64,000 bases of DNA from Parietaria judaica (taxonomy: Eukaryota > Streptophyta > Magnoliopsida > Rosales > Urticaceae), in the NCBI GenBank assembly GCA_954871525.1, contig OX940871.1, positions 27,812,586 to 27,876,585 of the forward strand. Reading direction: 5' to 3'. The notes under the pieces were generated by a model. It had not been told where the DNA came from and made no database searches. It saw only the letters and a program-made list of their open reading frames with translations. Numbering within the stretch: the first letter of the stretch is position 1; every line of letters begins with the position of its first letter. Shown piece by piece: positions 48,900-63,429 of this stretch. The position numbers and the translations under genes are program-made.

Positions 48900-51630
48900 T
48901 TTTTTCAATTGGTTCGAAATTTTAGGTTGAAAACAATGTAAAATAAAGAAATACTATAGGAAATGCTATAGCATTTCGTATGGCATCTCTCGTCAACAAA
49001 TTAATCCTTGCATATTTTTGCATGAGAACGCTTGTAATATTAAAATTCTAATGTATAAGCCCTAAAATCATTATTTTTTCAATTGGTTTGAAATTTTAGG
49101 TTGTAAACAATGTAAAATAAAGAAATGCTATACGAAATGCTATAGCATTTCCTATGGCATTTCTCGTCAACAATTTAATCCTTGAATATTTTTGCATGAG
49201 AACGCTTGTAATATTAAAATTCCAATGTATAAGCCCTAAAATCATTATTTTTTCAATTGGTTCAAAATTTTAGGTTGTAAACAATGTAAAATAAAGAAAT
49301 GCTATACGAAATGCTATAGCATTTCCTATGGCATTTCTCGTCAACAATTTAATCCTTGCATATTTTTGGATGAGAATGCTTGTAATATAAAAATTCCAAT
49401 GTATAAGCCCTAAAATCATTATTTTTTCCATTGGTTCGAAATTTTAGGTTGTAAACAATGTAAAATAAAGAAATGCTACACGAAATGCTATAGAATTTTC
49501 TATGGCATTTCTCGTCATCAATTTAATCCTTGCATATTTTTTCATGAGAACACTTGTAATTTTAAAATTCTAATGTATAAGCCCTAAAACCATTATTTTT
49601 TCAATTGGTTCGAAATTTTAGGTTGTAAACAATGTAAAATAAAGAAATGCTATAGGAAATGATATAGCATTTGATATGGCATTTCTCGTCAACAATTTAA
49701 TCCCTGTATATTTTTGCATGAGAACGCTTGTAATATTAAAATTCCAAAGTATAATCCCGAAAATCATTATTTTTTCAATTAGTTCGAAATTTTAAGTTGT
49801 AAACAATGTAAAATAAAGAAATGCTATATGAAATGCTATAGCATTTCCTATGGCATTTCTCGTCAACAATTTAATCCTTGCATATTTTTGCATCAGAACG
49901 CTTGTAATATTAAAATTCCAATGTATACACCCGAAAATCATTATTTTTTCAATTGGTTCAAAATTTTAGGTTGTAAACAATATAAAATAACGAAATGCTA
50001 TAGAAAATGCTATAGCATTTGCTATGACATTTCTCGTCAAAAATATAATCCTTGCATATATTTGCATGACAACGCTTGTAATATTAAAATTCCAATGTAT
50101 AAGCCCTAAAATCATTATTTTTTCATTTGGTTCGAAATTTTAGGTTGTAAACAATGTAAAATAAAGAAATGCTTTACGAAATGCTATAGCCTTTCCAATG
50201 GCATTTCTCGTCAACAATTTAATCCTTGCATATTTTTTCATGAGAACGCTTGTAATATTAAAATTCCAATGTATAAACCCCAAAATCAATATTTTTTTAA
50301 TTGGTTCGAAAGTTTAGGTTGTATACAATGTAAAATAAAGAAATTCTATAGGTAATGCTATATCATTTCCTATGGCATTTCTCGTCAACAATTTAATCCT
50401 TGCATATTTTTGCATGAGAACGCTTGTAATATTAAAATTCCAATGTATAAGCCCTAAAATCATTATTTTTTCAATTGGTTCGAAATTTAGGTTGAAAACA
50501 ATGTAAAATAAAGAAATACTATAGGAAAGGCTATAGCATTTCTCGTCAACAAATTAATCCTTGCATATTTTTTCATGAGAACGCTTGTTATATCAAAATT
50601 CCAATGTATAAGCCATAAAATCATTTTTTTTTCAATTGGTTTGAAATTTTAGGTTGTAAACAATGTAAAATAAAGAAATGCTATAGGAAATTCTATAGCA
50701 TTAGCTATGGCATTTCTCGTCAACAATTTAACCCATGTATATTTTTGCATGAGAACGCTTCTAATAATAAAATTCCAATGTATAAACCGTAAAATAATTA
50801 TTTTTTCATTTGGTTCGAAATTTTAGGTTGTAATCAATGTAAAATAAAGAAATGCTATACGAAATGCTATAGCATTTCCTATTGTATCTGTCGTCAACAA
50901 TTTAAGCCTTGCATATTTTTTCATGAGAACGCTTGTAATATTAAAATTCCAATCTATAAACCCTAAAATTGTTATTTTTTCAATTGGTTCAAAATTTTAG
51001 GTTGTAATCAATGTAAAATAAAGAAATGCTATAGGAAATTCCATAGCATTTGCTATGGCATTTCTCGTCAACCATTTAATCCTTGCATATTTTTGCATGA
51101 GAATGCTTGTAATATAAAACTTCCAATGTATAAGCCCTAAAATAATTATTTTTTCATTTGGTTCAAAATTTTAGGTTGTAAACAATGTAAAATAATGAAA
51201 TGCTATACGAAATGCTATAGCATTTCCTATGGTATTTTTCGTCAACAATTTAATCCTTGCATATTTTTGCATGAAAACGCTTGTAATATTAAAGTTCCAA
51301 TATATAGGCTCTATAATATTATTTTTTCAATTGGTTTGAATTTTTAGGTTGTAAACAATGTAAAATAAAGAAATGCTATAGGAAATGCTAGCATTTCCTA
51401 TGGCATTTCTCGTCAACAATTTAATCCTTGCATATTTTTGCATGAGAACGCTTGTAATATTAAAATTCCAATGTATAAGCCCTAAAATCATTATTTTTTT
51501 CAATTGGTTTGAAATTTTAGGTTGAAAACAATGTAAAATAAAAAAATACTATAGGAAATGTAAAATAAAAAAAATACTATAGCATTTCTCGTCAACAAAT
51601 TAATCCTTGCATATTTTTCCATGAGAACGC
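48900..51630 (+). repeat. ~2.7-kb satellite block, copy 2 of a spaced duplication
   Basis: This is the partner of 43200-45920, at an offset that grows from ~5.67 to ~5.71 kb through single-monomer gains and losses. It includes a monomer near 49830-49990 that copy 1 lacks. A small slipped duplication of GGAAATGTAAAATAAAAAAA lies at ~51555-51580. Confidence 0.7.
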
Positions 51631-54600
51631 TTGTAATATCAAAATTCCAATGTATAAGCCGTAAAATCATTATTTTTTCAATTGGTTCAAAATTTAAGGT
51701 TGTAAACAATGTAAAATAAATAAATTCTATAACAAAATGCTATAGCATTAGCTATGGCATTTCTCGTCAACAATTTAACCCTTGCATATTTTTGCATGAG
51801 AACGCTTCTAATATTAAAATTCCAATGTATAAACCGTAAGATCATTATTTTTTCATTTGGTTCGAAATTTTAGGTTGTAATCAATGTAAAATAAAGAAAT
51901 GCTATACGAAATGCTATAGCATTTCCTATGGCATTTCTCGTCAACAATTTAATCCTTGCATATTTTTGCATGAGAACTCTTGTAATATTAAAATTCCAAT
52001 GTATAAGCCCTAAAATCATTATTTTTTTCAATTGGTTTGAAATTTTAGGTTGAAAACAATGTAAAATAAAAAAAATACTATAGGAAATGTTATAGCATTT
52101 CTCGTCAACAAATTAATCCTTGCATATTTTTCAATGAGAACGCTTGTAATATTAAAATTCCAATGTATAAACCCTAAAATCATTATTTTTTCAATTGGTT
52201 CGAAATTTTAGGTTGTAAACAATGTAAAATAAAGAAATGCTATAGGAAATTCTATAGTATTTGCTATGGAATTTTTTTGTCAACAATTTAATCCTTGCAT
52301 ATTTTTGCATGAGAACGCTTGTAATATTAAAATCCCAATGTATAAGCCCTAAAATCATTATTTTTTCATTTGGTTCGAAAGTTTAGGTTGTAAACAATGT
52401 AAAATAAAGAAATGCTATACGAAATGCTATAGCATTTCCTATGGCATTTCTCGTCAACAATTTAATCCTTGCATATTTTTGCATGAGAACGCTTGTAATA
52501 TTAAAGTTCCAATGTATAAGCCCTAAAATCATTATTGTTTCAATTGGTTCGAAATTTTAGGTGTAAAACAATGTAAATTAAAGAAATACTATAGGAAATT
52601 CTATAGCATTTCTCGTCAACAAATTAATCCTTGCATATTTTTGCATGAAAACACTTGTAATATTAAAATTCCAATGTATAAACTGTAAGATCATTATTTT
52701 TTCATTTGGTTTGAAATTTTAGGTTGTAATCAATGTAAAATAAAGAAATTCTATACGAAATGCTAAAGCATTTCCTATTGTATCTCTCGTCAACAATTTA
52801 ATCCTTGCATATTTTTTCATGAGAACGCTTGTAATATTAAAATTCCAATGTATAAACCCTAAAATCATTATTTTTTCAATTGGTTCGAAATTTTAGGTTG
52901 TAAACAATGTAAAATAAATAAATGCTATAGGAAATTCTATAGTATTTGCTATGGAATTTTTTTGTCAACAATTTAATCCTTGCATATTTCTGCATGAGAA
53001 CACTTGTAATATTAAAATTCCAATGTATAAGCCCTAAAATCATTATTTTTTCATTTGGTTTGAAATTTTAGGTTGTAAACAATGTAAAATAAAGAAATAC
53101 TATAGGAAATGCTATAGCATTCCTATGGCATTTCTCGTCAACAAATAAATCCTTGCATATTTTTGCATGAGAACGCTTGTAATATTGAAATTCCAATGTA
53201 TAAGCCGGAAAATCATTAATTTTTCAAGTGGTTCGAAATTTTAGGTTGTAAACAATGTAAAATAAAGAAATGCTACAGGAAATGCTATTGCATTTCCTAT
53301 GGTATTTCTCGTCAAAAATTAAATCCTTGCATATTTTTGCATGATAACGCTTGTAATATTAAAATTCCAATGTATAAGCCCTAAAATCATTATTTTTTCA
53401 TTTGGTTCGAAATTTTATGATGTAAACAATTTAAAATAAAGATATGCTCTAGCATTTCCTATGACATTTCTCGTCAATAATTTAATCCTTGCATATTTTT
53501 GAATGAGAACGCTTGTAATATTAAAATTCCAATGTATAAGCCCTAAAATCATTATTTTTTCAATTGGTTCAAAATTTTAGGTTGAAAACTATGTAAAATA
53601 AAGAAATACTATAGGAAATGCTATAACATTTCCTATGGCATTTCTCGTCAACAAATTAATCCTTGCATATTTTTGCATGCAAACGCTTGTAATATTAAAA
53701 TTCCAATGTATAAGCCCTAAAATATTTATTTTTTTCAATTGGTTCGAATTTTTAGGTTGTAAACAATGTAAAATAAAGAAATGCTATACGAAATGCTATA
53801 GCATTTCTCTCGTCAAAAAATTAATCCTTGCATATTTTTGCATGAGAACGCTTTTAATATTAAAATTCTAATGTATAAGCCCTAAAATCATTATTTTTTC
53901 AATTGGTTCGAAATTTTAGGTTGTAAACAATGTAAAATAAAGAAATGCTATAAGAAATGCTATAGCATTTGTTGTGGCATTTCTCGTCAACAATTTAGTC
54001 CTTGCATATTTTTGCATTGAATAAGATTTAAAATCATTATTTTTTCAATTGGTTTGGAATTTTAGGTTGTAATTAATGTAAAATAAAGAAATGCTATACG
54101 AAATGCTATAGAATTTCCTATGGCATTTCTCGTCAACAATTTAATATTTGTATATTTTTCAATGAGAACACTTGTAATATTAAAATTCTAATCTATAAGC
54201 TCTAAAACCCCTATTTTTTTAATTGGTTTGAAATTTTAGGTTGTAAACAATGTAAAATAAATAAATGCTATAGTATTTCCTATAGCATTTCTCGTCAACA
54301 ATTTAATCCTTGCATATTTTTTACTGAGACCGCTTGTAATACTAAAATTCCAATGTATAAGCCGTAAAATCATTATTTTTTCATTTGGTTCGAAATTTTA
54401 GGTTGTAAACAATGTAAAATAAAGAAATGCTATAGGAAATTCTATAGCATTAGCTAAGGCATTTCTCGTCAACAATTTAATCCTTGCATATTTTTGCATG
54501 AGAACGCTTGTAATATTAAAATTCCAATGTATAAGCCCTAAAATCATTATTTTTTCAATTGGTTCGAAATTTAGGTTGAAAACAATGTAAAATAAAAAAA

Positions 54601-57509
54601 TACTATAGGAAATGCTATAGCATTTCTCGTCAACAAATTAATCCTTGCATATTTTTGCATGAGAACGCTTGTAATATCAAAATTCAATTGTATAAGCCGT
54701 AAAATCATTATTTTTTTCAATTGGTTTGAAATTTTAGGTTGTAAACAATGTAAAATAAATAAATGCTATAGGAAATTCTATAGCATTAGCTATGACATTT
54801 CTCGTCAACAATTTAACCCTTGCATATTTTTGCATGAGAGCGCTTCTAATAATAAAATTCCAATGTATAAACCGTAAAATCATTATTTTTTCATTTGGTT
54901 CGAAATTTTAGGTTGTAATCAATGGAAAATAAAGAAATGCTATACAAAATGCTATAGCATTTCCAATTGTATTTGTCGTCAACAATTTAAGCCTTGCATA
55001 TTTTTTCATGAGAACGCTTGTAATATTAAAATTCCAATCTATACACCCTAAAATCGTTATTTTTTCAATTGGTTCAAAGTTTTAGGTTGTAATCAATGTA
55101 AAATAATGAAATGCTATAGTAAATGCTATAGCATTTGCTATGGCATTTCTCGTCAACCATTTAATCCTTGCATATTTTTGCATGAGAATGCTTGTAATAT
55201 AAAACTTCCAATGTATAAGCCCTAAAATAATTATTTTTTCATTTGGTTCGAAATTTTAGGTTGTAAACAATGTAAAATAATGAAATGCTATACGAAATGC
55301 TATAGAATTTCCTATGGTATTTTTCGTCAACAATTTAATCCTTGCATATTTTTGCATGAGAACGCTTGTAATATTAAAGTTCCAATATATAGGCCTTAAA
55401 ATCATTATTTTTTCAATTGGTTTGAAATTTTAGGTTGTAAACAATGTAAAATAAAGAAATGCTATAGGAAATGCTAGCATTTCCTATGGCATTTCTCGTC
55501 AACAATTTAATCCTTGCATATTTTTGCATGAGAACGCTTGTAATATTAAAATTCCAATGTATAAGCCCTAAAATCATTATTTTTTTTCAATTGGTTTGAA
55601 ATTTTAGGTTGAAAACAATGTAAAATAAAAAAATACTATAGGAAATGCTATAGCATTTCTCGTTAACAAATTAATCCTTGCATATTTTTGCATGAGAACG
55701 CTTGAAATATTAAAATTCCAATGTATAAGCCGTAAAATCATTATTTTTTCAATTGGTTCAAAATTTTAGGTTGTAAACAATGTAAAATAAATAAATTCTA
55801 TAGGAAATGCTATAGCATTAGCTATGGCATTTCTTGTCAACATTTTAACCCTTTCATATTTTTGCATGAGAACGCTTCTAATAATAAAATTCCAATATAT
55901 AAACCGTAAGATCATTATTTTTTCATTTGTTTCGAAATTTTAGGTTGTAATCAATGTAAAATAAAGAAATGCTATACGAAATGCTATAGCATTTCCTATG
56001 GCATTTCTCGTCAACAATTTAATCCTTGCATATTTTTGCATGAGAACGCGTGTAATATTAAAATTCCAATGTATAAACCCTAAAATCATTATTTTTTCAT
56101 TTGGTTTGAAATTTTAGGTTGTAAACAATGTAAAATAAAGAAATTCTATAGGAAATGCTCTAGCATTTCCTATGGCACTTCTCGTCAACAATTTAATCCT
56201 TGCATATTTTTGCATGAGAACGCTTGTAATATTAAAATTCCAATGTATAAGCCCTAAAATCATTATCGTTTCAATTGGTTCGAAATTTTAGGTTGAAAAC
56301 AATGTAAAATAAAGAAATACTATAGGAAATGCTATAGCATTTCTCGTCAACAAATTAATCCTTGCATATTTTTGCATGAAAACACTTGTAATATTAAAAT
56401 TCCAATGTATAAGATGTAAAATCATTATTTTTTCAATTGGTTCAAAATTTTAGGTTGTAAACAATGTAAAATAAAGAAATGCTATAGGAAATTCTATAGC
56501 ATTAGCTATGGCATTTCTCGTCAACAATTTAACCCTTGCATAATTTTGCATGAGAACGCTTCTAATAATAAAATTCCGATGTATAAACCGTAAGATCATT
56601 ATTTTTTCATTTGGTTCAAAATTTTAGGTTGTAATCAATGTAAAATAAAGAAATGCTATACGAAATGCTAGAGCATTTCCTATTGTATCTCTCGTCAACA
56701 ATTTAATCCTTGCATATATTTTCATGAGAACGCTTGTAATATTAAAATTCCAATGTATAAACCCTAAAATCATTATTTTTTCAATTGGTTCGAAATTTCA
56801 GGTTGTAAACAATGTAAAATAAAGAAATGCTATAGGAAATTCTATACTATTTGCTATGGAATTTTTTTGTCAACAATTTAATCCTTGCATATTTTTGCAT
56901 GAGAACGCTTGTAATATTAAAATTCCAATGTATAAGCCCTAAAATCATTATTTTTTAATTTGGTTCGAAATTTTAGGTTGTAAACAATGTAAAATAAAGA
57001 AATACTATAGGAAATGCTATAGCATTTGCTATGGCATTTCTCGTCAACAATTTAATCCTTGCATATTTTTGCATGAGAACGCTTGTAATATTAAAATTCC
57101 AATGTATAAGCCCTAAAATCATTATTTTTTCAATTGGTTCGAAATTTTAGGTTGTAAACAATGTAAAATAAAGAAATGCTATAGCATTTCCTATGGCATT
57201 TCTCGTCAACAATTTAATCCTTGCATATTTTTGCATGAGAACGCTTGTAATATTAAAATTCCAATGTATAAGCCCTAAAATCATTATTTTTTAATTTGGT
57301 TCAAAATTTTAGGTTGTAAATAATGTAAAATAATGAAATGCTATACGAAATGCTATAGCATTTCCTATGGCCTTTCTCGTCAACAATTTAATCCTTGCAT
57401 ATTTTTTCATGAGAACGCTTGTAATATTAAAATTCCAATGTATAAACCCTAAAATCATTATTTTTTCAATTGGTTTTAAATTTTAGGTTGTAAACAATGT
57501 AAAATAAAG

Positions 57510-57549
57510 AAATGCTATAGGAAATGCTATAGCATTTCCTATGGCATTT
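57510..57549. repeat. Representative monomer palindrome (dyad symmetry)
   Basis: At 57517-57542 lies a perfect 26-bp palindrome with half-site ATAGGAAATGCTA. Extended to 57510-57549, the two arms AAATGCT and GGCATTT add a dyad with a single mismatched pair. This element is present, complete or partly deleted, in essentially every monomer of the window. It can form a hairpin or cruciform. Confidence 0.95.
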
Positions 57550-57900
57550 CTCGATAAAAATTTAATCCTTGCATATTTTTGCATGAGAATGCTTGTAATA
57601 TTAAAATTCCAATGTATAAGCCCTAAAATCATTATTTTTTCAATTGGTTCGAAATTTTAGGTTGTAAACAATGTAAAATAAAGAAATGCTGTAGGAAATG
57701 ATTTAGTATTTGCTATGGCATTTCTCGTCAACAATTTAATCCTTGCATATTTTTGCATGAGAACGCTTGTAATATTAAAATTCCAATGTATAGGCCCTAA
57801 AATCAATATTTTTTCATTTGGTTCGAAATTTTAGGTTGTAAACAATGTAAAATAAAGAAATGCTATACGAAATGCTATAGCATTTCCTATGGCATTTCTC

Positions 57901-58074
57901 GTCAACAATTTAATCCTTGCATATTTTTGCATGAGAACGCTTGTAATATTAAAAATCCAATGTATAAGCCCTAAAATCATTATTTTTTCACTTGGTTCGA
58001 AATTTTAGGTTGTAAACAATGTAAAATAAAGAAATTCTATAGAAAATGCTATAGCATTTGCTATGGCATTTCTC
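57901..58074 (+). repeat. Representative full-length 174-bp monomer
   Basis: This spans one GTCAACAATTTAATCC to the next and is exactly 174 bp with 48 G or C. Order: GTCAACAATTTAATCC, TGCATATTTTTGCATGAG, ACGCTTGTAATATT, CCAATGTATAAGCCCTAAAA, poly-T, TTGGTTCGAAATTTTAGG, GTAAACAATGTAAAATAAAG, palindrome, CATTTCTC. The length is divisible by three, which explains the recurrent short open frames. Confidence 0.95.
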
Positions 58075-58180
58075 GTCAACAATTTAATCCTTGCATATTT
58101 TTGCATGAGAACGCTTGTAATATTAAAATTCCAATGTATAGGCCCTAAAATTATTATTTTTTCAATTGGTTCGAAATTTT

Positions 58181-60394
58181 AGGTGTAAACAATGTAAAAT
58201 AAAGAAATGCTATAGAAAATGCTATAGCATTTATTATGGCATTTCTCGTCAACAATTTAATCCTTGCATATTTTTGCATGAGAACGCTTGTAATATTAAA
58301 ATTCCAATGTATAAGCCCTAAAATCATTATTTTTTTCAATTGGTTTTAAATTTTAGGTTGAAAACAATGTAAAATAAAAAAAATACTATAGGAAATGCTA
58401 TAGCATTTCTCATCAACAAATTAATCCTTGCATATTTTTGCATGAGAACGCTTGTAATATTAAAATTCCAATGTATAAGCCGTAAAATCATTATTTTTTC
58501 AATTGGTTCAAAATTTTAGGTTGTAAACAATGTAAATTAAAGAAATTCTATAGGAAATGCTATAGCATTAGCTATGGCATTTCTCGTCAACAATTTAATC
58601 CTTACATATTTTTGCATGAGAACGCTTCTAATAATAAAATTCAAATATATAAACCGTAAGATCATTATTTTTTCATTTGGTTCGAAATTTTAGGTTGTAA
58701 TCAATGTAAAATAAAGAAATGCTATACGAAATGCTATAGCATTTTCTATGGCATTTCTCGTCAACAATTTAATCCTTGCATATTTTTGCATGAGAACGCT
58801 TGTAATATTAAAATTCCATTATATAAGCCCTAAAATCATTATTTTTTCATTTGGTTTGAAATTTTAGGTTGTATACAATGTAAAATAAAGAAATGCTATA
58901 GGAAATGCTAGCATTTCCTATGGCATTTCTCGTCAACAATTTAATCCTTGCATATTTTTGCATGAGAAGGCTTGTAATATTAAAATTCCAATGTATAAGC
59001 CCTAAAATCATTATTTTTTCAATTGGTTTGAAATTTTAGGTTGAAAACAATGTAAAATAAAAAAATACTATAGGAAATGCTATAGCATTTCTCGTTAACA
59101 AATTAATCCTTGCATATTTTTGCATGAGAACGCTTGTAATATTAAAATTCCAATGTATAAGCCGTAAAATCATTATTTTTTCAATTGGTTCGAAATTTTA
59201 GGTTGTAAACAATGTAAAATAAAGAAATTCTATAGGAAATGCTATAGCATTAGCTATGGCATTTCTCGTCAACATTTTAACCCTTACATATTTTTGCATG
59301 AGAACGCTTCTAATAATAAAATTCCAATATATAAACCGTAAGATCATTATTTTTTCATTTGGTTCGAAATTTTAGATTGTAATCAATGTAAAATAAAGAA
59401 ATGCTATACGAAATGCTATAGCATTTCCTATGGCATTTCTCGTCAACAATTTAATCCTTGCATATTTTTGCATGAGAACGCGTGTAATATTAAAATTCCA
59501 ATGTATAAACCCTAAAATCATTATTTTTTCATTTGGTTTGAAATTTTAGGTTGTAAACAATGTAAAATAAAGAAATTCTATAGGAAATGCTCTAGCATTT
59601 CCTATGGCACTTCTCGTCAACAATTTAATCCTTGCATATTTTTGCATGAGAACGCTTGTAATATTAAAATTCCAATGTATAAGCCCTAAAATTATTATCG
59701 TTTCAATTGGTTCGAAATTTTAGGTTGAAAACAATGTAAAATAAAGAAATACTATAGGAAATGCTATAGCATTTCTCGTCAACAAATTAATCCTTGCATA
59801 TTTTTGCATGAAAACACTTGTAATATTAAAATTCGAATGTATAAGATGTAAAATCATTATTTTTTCAATTGGTTCGAAATTTTAGGTTGTAAACAATGTA
59901 AAATAAAGAAATGCTATAAGAAATTCTATAGCATTAGCTATGGCATTTCTCGTCAACAATTTAACCCTTGCATAATTTTGCATGAGAACGCTTCTAATAA
60001 TAAAATTCAAATGTATAAACCGTAAGATCATTATTTTTTCATTTGGTTCAAAATTTTAGGTTGTAATCAATGTAAAATAAAGAAATGCTATAGCATTTCC
60101 TATTGTATCTCTCGTCAACAATTTAATCCTTGCATATATTTTCATGAGAACGCTTGTAATATTAAAATTCCAATGTATAAACCGTAAAATCATTATTTTT
60201 TCAATTGGTTCGAAATTTCAGGATGTAAACAATGTAAAATAAAGAAATACTATAGGAAATTCTATACTATTTGCTATGGAATTTTTTTGTCAACAATTTA
60301 ATCCTTGCATATTTTTGCATGAGAACGCTTGTAATATTAAAAATCCAATGTATAAGCCCTAAAATCATTATTTTTTCAATTGGTTCGAAATTTT
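58181..60394 (+). repeat. Right-end higher-order repeat, long variant
   Basis: This unit opens with the shortened TTTTAGGTGTAAACAATG (58181) and runs 2214 bp to the next one at 60395. It contains the same series as the 1.5-kb units below plus an extra four monomers (~711 bp) that repeat part of the series: TTGAAAACAATG, CCGTAAAATC, CTAATAATAAAATTCC. Confidence 0.75.
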
Positions 60395-61897
60395 AGGTGT
60401 AAACAATGTAAAATAAAGAAATGCTATAGAAAATGCTATAGCATTTGCTATGGCATTTCTCGTCAACAATTTAATCCTTGCATATTTTTGCATGAGAACG
60501 CTTGTAATATTAAAATTCCAATGTATAAGCCCTAAAATCATTATTTTTTTAAATTGGTTTTAAATTTTAGGTTGAAAACAATGTAAAATAAAAAAAAATA
60601 CTATAGGAAATGCTATAGCATTTCTCGTCAACAAATTAATCCTTGCATATTTTTGCATGAGAACGCTTGTAATATTAAAATTCCAATGTATAAGCCGTAA
60701 AATCATTATTTTTTCAATTGGTTCAAAATTTTAGGTTGTAAACAATGTAAAATAAAGAAATTCTATAGCATTAGCTATGGCATTTCTCGTCAACAATTTA
60801 ATCCTTACATATTTTTGCATGAGAACGCTTCTAATAATAAAATTCCAATATATAAACCGTAAGATCATTATTTTTTCATTTGGTTCGAAATTTTAGGTTG
60901 TAATCAATGTAAAATAAAGAAATGCTATACGAAATGTTATAGCATTTCCTATGGCATTTCTCGTCAACAATTTAATCCTTGCATATTTTTGCATGAGAAC
61001 GCTTGTAATATTAAAATTCCAATGTATAAACCCTAAAATCATTATTTTTTCATTTGGTTTGAAATTTTAGGTTGTAAACAATGTAGCATTTCCTATGGCA
61101 CTTCTCGTCAACAATTTAATCCTTGCATATTTTTGCATGTGAACGCTTGTAATATTAAAATTCCAATGTATAAGCCCTAAAATCATTATCGTTTCAATTG
61201 GTTCGAAATTTTAGGTTGAAAACAATGTAAAATAAAGAAATACTATAGGAAATGCTATAGCATTTCTCGTCAACAAATTAATCCTTGCATATTTTTGCAT
61301 GAAAACACTTGTAATATTAAAATTTGAATGTATAAGATGTAAAAACATTATTTTTTCAATTGGTTCGAAATTTTAGGTTGTAAACAATGTAAAATAAAGA
61401 AATGCTATAGGAAATTCTATAGCATTAGCTATGGCATTTCTCGTCAACAATTTAACCCTTGCATAATTTTGCATGAGAACGCTTCTAATAATAAAATTCA
61501 AATGTATAAACCGTAAGATCATTATTTTTTCATTTGGTTCAAAATTTTAGGTTGTAATCAATGTAAAATAAAGAAATGCTATACGAAATGCTATAGCATT
61601 TCCTATTGTATCTCTCGTCAACAATTTAATCCTTGCATATATTTTCATGAGAACGCTTGTAATATTAAAATTCCAATGTATAAACCGTAAAATCATTATT
61701 TTTTCAATTGGTTCGAAATTTCAGGATGTAAACAATGTAAAATAAAGAAATGCTATAGGAAATTCTATACAATTTTCTATGGAATTTTTTTGTCAACAAT
61801 TTAATCCTTGCATATTTTTGCATGAGAACGCTTGTAATATTAAAAATCCAATGTATAAGCCCTAAAATCATTATTTTTTCAATTGGTTCGAAATTTT
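60395..61897 (+). repeat. ~1.5-kb higher-order repeat, unit 1
   Basis: This is 1503 bp from one AGGTGTAAAC to the next. Ordered markers: GGTTTTAAATTTTAGG, CCGTAAAATC, CTAATAATAAAATTCC, a CACTTCTCGTC monomer, ATTATCGTTTCAATTGG, ATAAGATGTAAAA, CATAATTTTGCATGAG, GTATCTCTCGTC and GAATTTTTTTGTCAAC. Within it, 61084-61100 shows a deletion (CAATGTAGCATTTCC) that removes most of one palindrome. Confidence 0.85.
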
Positions 61898-63429
61898 AGG
61901 TGTAAACAATGTAAAATAAAGAAATGCTATAGAAAATGCTATAGCATTTGCTATGGCATTTCTCGTCAACAATTTAATCCTTGCATATTTTTGCATGAGA
62001 ACGCTTGTAATATTAAAATTCCAATGTATAAGCCCTAAAATCATTATTTTTTTCAATTGGTTTTAAATTTTAGGTTGAAAACAATGTAAAATAAAAAAAA
62101 TACTATAGGAAATGCTATAGCATTTCTCGTCAACAAATTAATCCTTGCATATTTTTGCATGAGAACGCTTGTAATATTAAAATTCCAATGTATAAGCCGT
62201 AAGATCAATATTTTTTCAATTGGTTCAAAATTTTAGGTTGTAAACAATGTAAAATAAAGAAATTCTATAGCATTAGCTATGGCATTTCTCGTCAACAATT
62301 TAATCCTTACATATTTTTGCATGAGAACGCTTCTAATAATAAAATTCCAATATATAAACCGTAAGATCATTATTTTTTCATTTGGTTCGAAATTTTAGGT
62401 TGTAATCAATGTAAAATAAAGAAATGCTATACGAAATGCTATAGCATTTCCTATGGCATTTCTCGTCAACAATTTAATCCTTGCATATTTTTGCATGAGA
62501 ACGCTTGTAATATTAAAATTCCAATGTATAAACCTTAAAATCATTATTTTTTCATTTGGTTTGAAATTTTAGGTTGTAAACAATGTAAAATAAAGAAATT
62601 CTATAGGAAATGCTCTAGCATTTCCTATGGCACTTCTCGTCAACAATTTAATCCTTGCATATTTTTGCATGAGAACGCTTGTAATATTAAAATTCCAATG
62701 TATAAGCCCTAAAATCATTATCGTTTCAATTGGTTCGAAATTTTAGGTTGAAAACAATGTAAAATAAAGAAATACTATAGGAAATGCTATAGCATTTCTC
62801 GTCAACAAATTAATCCTTGCATATTTTTGCATGAAAACACTTGTAATATTAAAATTCGAATGTATAAGATGTAAAATCATTATTTTTTCAATTGGTTCGA
62901 AATTTTAGGTTGTAAACAATGTAAAATAAAGAAATGCTATAAGAAATTCTATAGCATTAGCTATGGCATTTCTCGTCAACAATTTAACCCTTGCATAATT
63001 TTGCATGAGAACGCTTCTAATAATAAAATTCAAATGTATAAACCGTAAGATCATTATTTTTTCATTTGGTTCAAAATTTTAGGTTGTAATCAATGTAAAA
63101 TAAAGAAATGCTATACGAAATGCTATAGCATTTCCTATTGTATCTCTCGTCAACAATTTAATCCTTGCATATATTTTCATGAGAACGCTTGTAATATTAA
63201 AATTCCAATGTATAAACCGTAAAATCATTATTTTTTCAATTGGTTCGAAATTTCAGGATGTAAACAATGTAAAATAAATAAATGCTATAGGAAATTCTAT
63301 ACAATTTTATATGGAATTTTTTTGTCAACAATTTAATCCTTGCATATTTTTGCATGAGAACGCTTGTAATATTAAAAATCCAATGTATAAGCCCTAAAAT
63401 CATTATTTTTTCAATTGGTTCGAAATTTT
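61898..63429 (+). repeat. ~1.5-kb higher-order repeat, unit 2
   Basis: This is 1532 bp with the same ordered markers as unit 1 and very few differences by eye. It retains the palindrome segment deleted in unit 1, which accounts for most of the length difference. A partial third unit runs from 63430 off the window's right end. Confidence 0.85.
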
